Origin: Sipunculus nudus
Taxonomy: Eukaryota > Annelida > Sipuncula > Golfingiida > Sipunculidae
DNA length: 64,000 bases
Assembly (NCBI GenBank): GCA_026874595.1
Contig: CM049308.1
Coordinates: 39,416,527-39,480,526 of the forward strand
Direction of reading: 5' to 3'
The position numbers and the translations under genes were made by a program. Shown here piece by piece: positions 55,501-63,200 of the stretch. Position 1 is the first letter of the stretch, and each line of letters opens with the position of its first letter. The notes beneath the pieces were generated by a model. The model saw only the letters and a list, made by a program, of their open reading frames with translations, made no database searches and was not told the origin of the DNA.

Positions 55501-58500
55501 GGATGTAAAGGTGAAGGATCAACCGGGCAGGCAAAAGAATTCACGAAGTGTCTGGAGTGGATCAAGCTTGAATGTGACGCAACTTTACATGTGTAAACGG
55601 ATATGAAACCACTAGTTTTTCATAATGACATGCATACCCATAAAGATTAAACGATAGAAAATGTTCATCAAAGAGTGGCAGACTGGCATATGAGTTAAAT
55701 TGACTCATGATATAACGCTAACGCAGATTAGGAAGTGTCACTTGAATTTCAACTGGTCAGAACGGGTAGACCTTGAACTGATCAAATTTATAATTTGCAT
55801 TTAATGTTAATTAAATAAAAATCCCGTCAGTTCACAAAATATAAGGCAGTTTTTTTTTAAAAGAGATGGCTAAAAGTGTAAATAATTTGGGAAAGACGTT
55901 TCACAAAGCACAGGTTAAAGGTTTGGATTATCGCTCAACTGATGTCATTCAATGTACCGGGAAAGCTGACATAAACGGGATAAGTACGTATTACAAGTCG
56001 CATCCTGACTTTGCTAGAAAATTCTAGTTTTTAGAATACGATTTCCTAGTACAAGTCGCGACTTCTGCATTGACTTTTACGGTAATAAGAAAACCCATCT
56101 ATTAAGACCACCCTTGAGTGAACCAAAAGCATCAACACTGGTTACAACTGACCTGTCTTATAAGACCACCTGTGAATAAAGACCACTTTTGGTCAGTTCC
56201 ACAGGTGGTCTTATAACACAGGTTTCACTGTAATTGTGGTAGACATATTACCATGTTTGATTTCTTCCTTCCTCCATGCTTTCTGTTTACTGATCCCTGC
56301 CTTGGTGTTTAACCCTTTATGACCACGGAACTTCTCTGTGACAGTGATGTACATTTTATGGCATGACGGGGTAAAGTGTTGAGGTACCATGCGAGGACTA
56401 TTGGCATAAAACACCAGTGACTTAGCTCCATTCTGAATGGCTCGATGGATGCTTCGCTTGCTGTACTGGCTCTGATTGTAAATCTGTAAAAAAGTATGAT
56501 ACATTAATATCAACATGACCAATATCAATTATTTCTACCAATCAGTAACAACAAACAACATTTATATATATATCACTGTACACAGGTGTAGGTTCCATTC
56601 CCTCCAGCCTCATCTCACATACATTATCTGTGCTTGTGGTGTCGCAAGGCAAAATTCTAATATTATTAATATTAACAGATGTTTTGTTATCCATCAGACA
56701 AAGACTTACATTATTCATAATATGAGACCTTTTACATTATCTGTCTATAATGAACAAGAGCTGACACTCATTCAATTTTCTATGGGTCCTTCTCTAATTG
56801 CAAAGAATTTGGGGACATATCAAATATTTCTACAATAAAGGGTATACCCTGTGTAGTATTTAGTATTGTGATATCGCAAAATTTCAACTTCCAAAAAACA
56901 TTGTAAAGTGGAAACCTTAACCAAGCAAATTTTAAACCAACTACAGTATGATGCCCAGACAACGACCTGCAAAATATCATAATATATATCAAGCAAAAGT
57001 GAGCTTGACATCTCATGGATGACACCCAAGTTATCCAGCAACAAGACAACATTAACTGAAAAAGGTTGTGAAACAAATTATGGTGACTGTAATTATATGT
57101 TATTGACTGGCTTGTTCTGTATTGCCTTCATATATTGGCCTGACAATAGCAATATCGGCTGCCAAAATAAAAATATGAACGCAATACCCAACCAGCCCAT
57201 TCATGATATTTTTCTGAAATGGTCACGCATGTTATCAACACAACAATGTACAGTCACTCTATTTTGACAAAGAACCAAAGTAAAACCCTTCTAAAGCACA
57301 CATGGACCGGTACCTTCACACATTCAGGACCCTATTTTGTTGTCGCTTTCATTCCCTGGCTGTGCATCACAGAGCAAAGTGATGTCACATGCCAAGTGAT
57401 GCTTGTCAATTGCATTTGACATCACATGAATTGTGGTGCTTGCAGATTTTAACCTGTGGTGTAATGTCACTTGTACACTTAGCGTCAGGCTGATATGAGC
57501 TCACTGAGTTAAAATGCATACCATAGATCCGTGTTTTGCTGCTGAGGCCATAAAATTAAGACCTAAAGCTGAAAATCCTGACATATTTTTTTTCAACAAG
57601 GGATGCTAAAATCAAACATGAACAAGAGACTCGAAAACAATGGACGATAATAGGCTGAGGAAGGCGGAAGTGAATACTAAGAACTTTTATGGGGTGATAC
57701 TGCATATCTGTATATTAATTTTGTTCATTGTTAATTTTGTAGAATGTAAAATTATTATTTTAACAGGCTAGTATGTATTTACAAACTTTTCTGAGTCAGC
57801 CATAAATCACAACCATTTTCATGCCATGACTGAGACAAGATCCATATTCACACACCAAATTATGCACCAACATTGTGCCTAAATTTTAGCATGGCTGAAA
57901 TAAAGGGAAAATATTATTTTAAGATATTACTGGAATGATCATTTCTCTTAAAATAAACTATAAACCAAAAGATAAACAAAGACCATATGTTCTTTTGCAA
58001 TTAAACTTGTGTTCAGATACTTCTTTTTTCATCACACTGTCCATAGATGGCGCTCAAAGGTCATAACCTCAAAACCAGCTAGTTCCTTATTCATTTAATA
58101 TGGCACGTTTTGCCAGCAAATGGTTCGGGCACAAGGATGGGTATATTTTGATCAGCAGGACCCTGTGAGTATATGTACATGCCATGTGAGCATCGACGAG
58201 GGATTCTTTATTCAAAGGTTTTGTCAAGGTTGTTAATTGACCAATGTTGTATAGAGTCTAAACTAAAACTTGTCATAACAAAGAGTACGGTTGGCTTATA
58301 TAATGCTTTGATGTCCCATCGAAGTTAAATTAGCTGGGGTAAATACGCAAAGTTCCCTAAGGCCCACTAGTTCTGTAATCACTTTATATGGCATGTTTTG
58401 CTGGTAGACCATTTAGACACCATTTTTTCTTATATTATGATCACCTGGACCCAGGGTGTTCAGGCAGTATGATCACCTAAGTGGGTGACGTTTATTTAAA

Positions 58501-60155
58501 GGTTTTGTTGTAAAATGGCCGATAATGTATAAAGTCTAAATACATGTACTGTCATCCTATACAATGCTTTGACGTCCCATTGAAGTTTAATTAGCCAAGT
58601 GAAAGGCACAAGATTCTCCGGCATTCAGTGATATGTCTAAAATTAAATGTGTGGCCCTACTACTAGTACTAGGCTTCATCTTGGTGAGTCATCTTAAATC
58701 AAACAAATTTTCATCTATACTACCGTAATGTCCACATCAGTTTGTATCCTTCATTAGTTCGCTTACTATAAGTTTCCTGAAACATATTTTTCTATAAAAC
58801 ATATATGAATTCGTACACCAACATACTGTGCCGATATTAGCTATTTCCGGTGACCACTAGCGGTCCGTATGAACAATAATTGTAGCTATGATTAAAACAG
58901 CTTTGCATGTGGAGATGAATCAATTGTCGATGCTGTTTACCTGATAACAACACATCTTAATGTCCTAGTGCGTGGCAGTAGCATGATAATTTATCGGAAC
59001 AATTTTATCAGATTTGCGACTTCATGTATGTAAATAGGAAAAACTGTCACTTAACTGAAACCGATGGGCCATCTTTGCTTCAGACTTGTTACAACATGAA
59101 TGTGATTTGAACAATAGATCTGGAGGTAAAAATTGTGATTTAATCGATAATATTTTGTTTACTTAATAACAGAATAAGAAGGGATTGTAAGTGGGACAAA
59201 AATCACTTTAGCTGATGATCATATACTAATAATCCACTCAAGACAAACCTCGCACGGTCCACTGATCACAGGCATGACCTGGTGCTACAAGACATCAAAG
59301 GTTAAATGGAGATCGTCAGAGTGCTTTGAGCCGCAACTACAAAGGATATATCACTGTCTTCAAGAGTTTTTATTTGATAAATCCCGGTAATGTCCGTGAA
59401 AATTTATTTTTCCCGCTGTATAAATCTTATTAGAATCTCCAAAATAAAAACTTCCTTGTGATGTGTTGGTTTCTGTTGCCATTCAGTTATTTATTAAAAA
59501 TATGATAAAAATATATTTTTTTTCATTTATTTCTTTCCACTGAAATTACCAAACAGGTAAAATAAACATTTAATTTATTGAAATATATAAATAAATCTGG
59601 TAAGATTACATATTCACGGCTGTAATAAGTTCTGAATAAATTTCATTAACGCCCTGAGAAAATCAACATTACCATTTTTTTAGGGCATATTCAGCAAATC
59701 CATACAAATAATGTTTGTAAATGAATTAAATGCTGCCATGAAGTATTACAAAGCTATAGCCCATTTTCTTACCGCTAATGTTGCTACGCACCGCTGTATG
59801 CCGTGAGAGACCCCTGGCTAATGATGTTTTCCTTTCATGTCCAAACTGTGAAACACTTCGTTGCTAGTTTGTTTACCAATAATTTATTTGATGTGTAATA
59901 TTAAGGTGATCAGTGACTCCTGTCAATTTTGTTTGCACCATAGCCGTGATCAAATAAATTTGTTAACATTCTGAGGTACAAATTTAACAGTTTGGGGTAA
60001 TAAATTACTGAAGTTCTATTGCCAGTAGCTGGATTTTTGATGTTCTTTATGATCTTTTGTGCCGGTCTGTTGGATACAAATGTTTAGTTTGCTCTGGCAG
60101 GCAGTACAGGCCGTCCCGGTAACCCCCGACCGGCACGGCTAAAACCCCGTCCATT

Positions 60156-60208
<53 letters not shown>

Positions 60209-63200
60209 AAACACCAGTTTATAAAATGCCAGTTACGGGATATATTTGATATCTTTTTTGTCACCAGCAGTGCTCACATATATTCCCGAACAAGTGTTAA
60301 ATAATAATTAACATGAGAGTTGCCGTACATCCTCTATTATTGCCCATCGCTGGTTCTCAGGTGTCAAATGATCTTCTCTCCTGCAATATTCTAATTTTTC
60401 ATATTTTACATATAATAATTCACACAATGAGAAAAATAATTATTTTTTCCTGTACAAATTCAAGTAGACATTACGGTAATTGGGTGGATCAGGCTGTTTA
60501 ACCAATTAATTATTTAATTAACAAAGCCAAGCAACATGCACAAATGAAACTTGTTCAGTTTCCCAAAACTGTTATGCCTGACATCATGTCAGCATACAGT
60601 AGCGTTCCTAGCTGCAGCCTAGCCTTTGAGGGAAGAACCTTTTTTAGGTTCTGTGTTCTCATATAACACCTGGCAATGGAACATGGTGAGAATGTGGTTC
60701 AGCTATTAAGTAAGGTTTTGGTTATTTTTTTCTCCAGTGAAGTAGCCTTCCACATATTTTATGATCATGGGTTGCAGCCATTGGACAATGTGTGGTCGCT
60801 AAAACGCAGATCTTCTGTAAACCATATCACCCACAGGCACTGATATGAGCCTTGAATGACGTGTTGTGTCATGTGTGTCGGGGCATCTGTATTCATGTGA
60901 TATCATTTATGACTAGTTAATGATATTCTGTATACAAATGAAAAGCAAAAGTTTGATTAACTGATCCTGATAATATCACATATGTGAAATGACAAAACCC
61001 TGGGTATTAACCATTGAGACCATTAAAAATCTCAAATCAAAATCACCTGTTCTTCCTTGCCCTGCGTGAGAAGCATCACTATGCGACCTTCACGCTTGCG
61101 TCCCGTTCTGCCCATCCTCTGGACCAGTCTGATGGGGCTCCAGTTGGCATCGAAGCAGATGATGAGATCCACATCACCGATATCTAACCCTTCTTCTCCT
61201 ACACTGGTGGAAACAAGAGTATTGTAGCCACCCTCACGGAACTGTCTCATCACCTACAGCAGCAACAGATAGATGCATTCAGCCAGTCTCTGATGAATAG
61301 TTGATGATGATGTAAGTTCTAAGGCATTTGTTTTGTATTTTTACAAGGGAAATGTAGGCAAAGATGGAGGCTATGACTGGTCAAAAAACACCTTTGATTT
61401 AAGTTGATATAATTCTCTAGCTCTTGATAATTCTGTTAAAACATTTTTTAATTAAGAAAAAGAATGTTTGTTTTTGTCACTTTTACCTCCAGCTGTTCTT
61501 TCTGAGTGAAACCTTTCGTGGACTTGCCAGCTGATGATTGGCCAATGAAGCACATGACTTTGATGATGGGGCGGTGGCGTTTCAGCATCTGAGTGATCTC
61601 GCTCACGCTGTCCCTGTACTGGGAGAATATCATGATCCTCGTGTTGCAGTTGCCATCAGCTGGATATAATTAAATATATTGTCATAAAAAATATATATAC
61701 ACCCTGGTAGTACAATTTATAGTTTTGTGTTTCACGATAACATTTATGGCTCTGTCCACCAGGGTTTTTCACATCCACCAGGAGGGTATGCTTTCATCAC
61801 CATTTGTGTGTTTGATGATGAATGGAATCTCATGACATTTTCAAAGCTTTCAGGAATGGGACAACGTTGAATCGATCTTGGTGTGGATTTGGCACATGAT
61901 CTGGATTCAGAAACATCATCAAGGAATATTAAAAAGTAAAGTCACTTATGTATGGAAGAACCTAAGAATATGGGCTGAATGAGTGAATGCAAACATGGTT
62001 TTGGAAGCATACAAGAATAGAGACCCTCCATATGGTGGAGGTTTGTATTCCTTAGTATGCAAATTTCTAGCATTTCAGTATTCTTTCAACTCCATTTCAT
62101 AAGGAAACCAAAAGAATATGACATAAAAGAATGAAAATACATTTCTTTTTGTACAAATGCTAGTAAATATACCACAGTGTCTGTGTCATTTTGTCCTCTG
62201 ATAAGGTAGTCAGTGAGCTGACCTATTCTTGAAGTTTGAGAGACATAACACCAAACAGCTTACTTTTCTCAACACAAAAGGCATCCCTTTATAAGGTAAT
62301 TTATTCATTTTTGGTTCTAGGCTTATGCTGTACAAATAACAAGGGACTCACAGATCACAGCCCTCAGCTGAATTTGCCTATGATAAAAATCTATCAATCT
62401 CTTTCTCTTAGCTCAGATGACCAAATTTAAGGTTTCCACAGAGATTTACCTACGACCTCCCTGAATGTCATGTTAGAAGATTCTGGGCAAAATGGATATA
62501 ATTTGTGCCCTGTTGACTCACTGGGTGCTTAAAATAATGATTTCAGCCTGAAGTTCGCAAAATATAGGGCACTTTGACCTAATTTAAGGTTTTCAAGAAG
62601 AAATGCCTAGAACCTCCCTTTATGTATAATTAGAAGTTTTTAGGTCTAACTGTTACGGTTTGTGCCCTATTAATGACAATGCATTAACGCCAGGACTGCT
62701 TCATTTGAAAGATCATTAAAATGATAAAAAGTACAGGTGGCACCACCTGTCTTCAGGAATTGATTAAACAATCCATGATCAATATGGATGGACATATTCA
62801 TGGCTATCAATGTGTTAGTTATTCGGATACTGGAGCTTTTGAATCAAATTTTTAATTATTCTGCTCTGGATACTTTCGAGCCAAATAGCTTTGAGGATAT
62901 AGGTCACAGTGACCTAATTTCAGGAGACCATTTATGGACCTATATGGAGTTCAGTTAAAAGTCTCTGGGTCCAGTGGTTACTATTTGTGCCTTGATAACG
63001 GCCAGCTGAATGGACAGACAATGGATAAAGTGTGATCTCTATAGCTCAGATGACTTTCAGTCAGCTGAACTAAAAACTGTATAAAACCTTGCAAGTATTG
63101 AAGTTTATCTGTCAATTATTTAGACCCTGACAAATGTATATGAAAAAATATCAAAATATTTCTAAAACCTCACAGAGCTTAAAGTTATGTCTGTCACAAC

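Noticed and set aside
55259-55620. Possible second gene promoter or first exon between 55,249 and 55,980
   Set aside because: The region is somewhat richer in CG words, but there is no initiator, coding frame or splice pattern to support a gene inside this FANCM intron.
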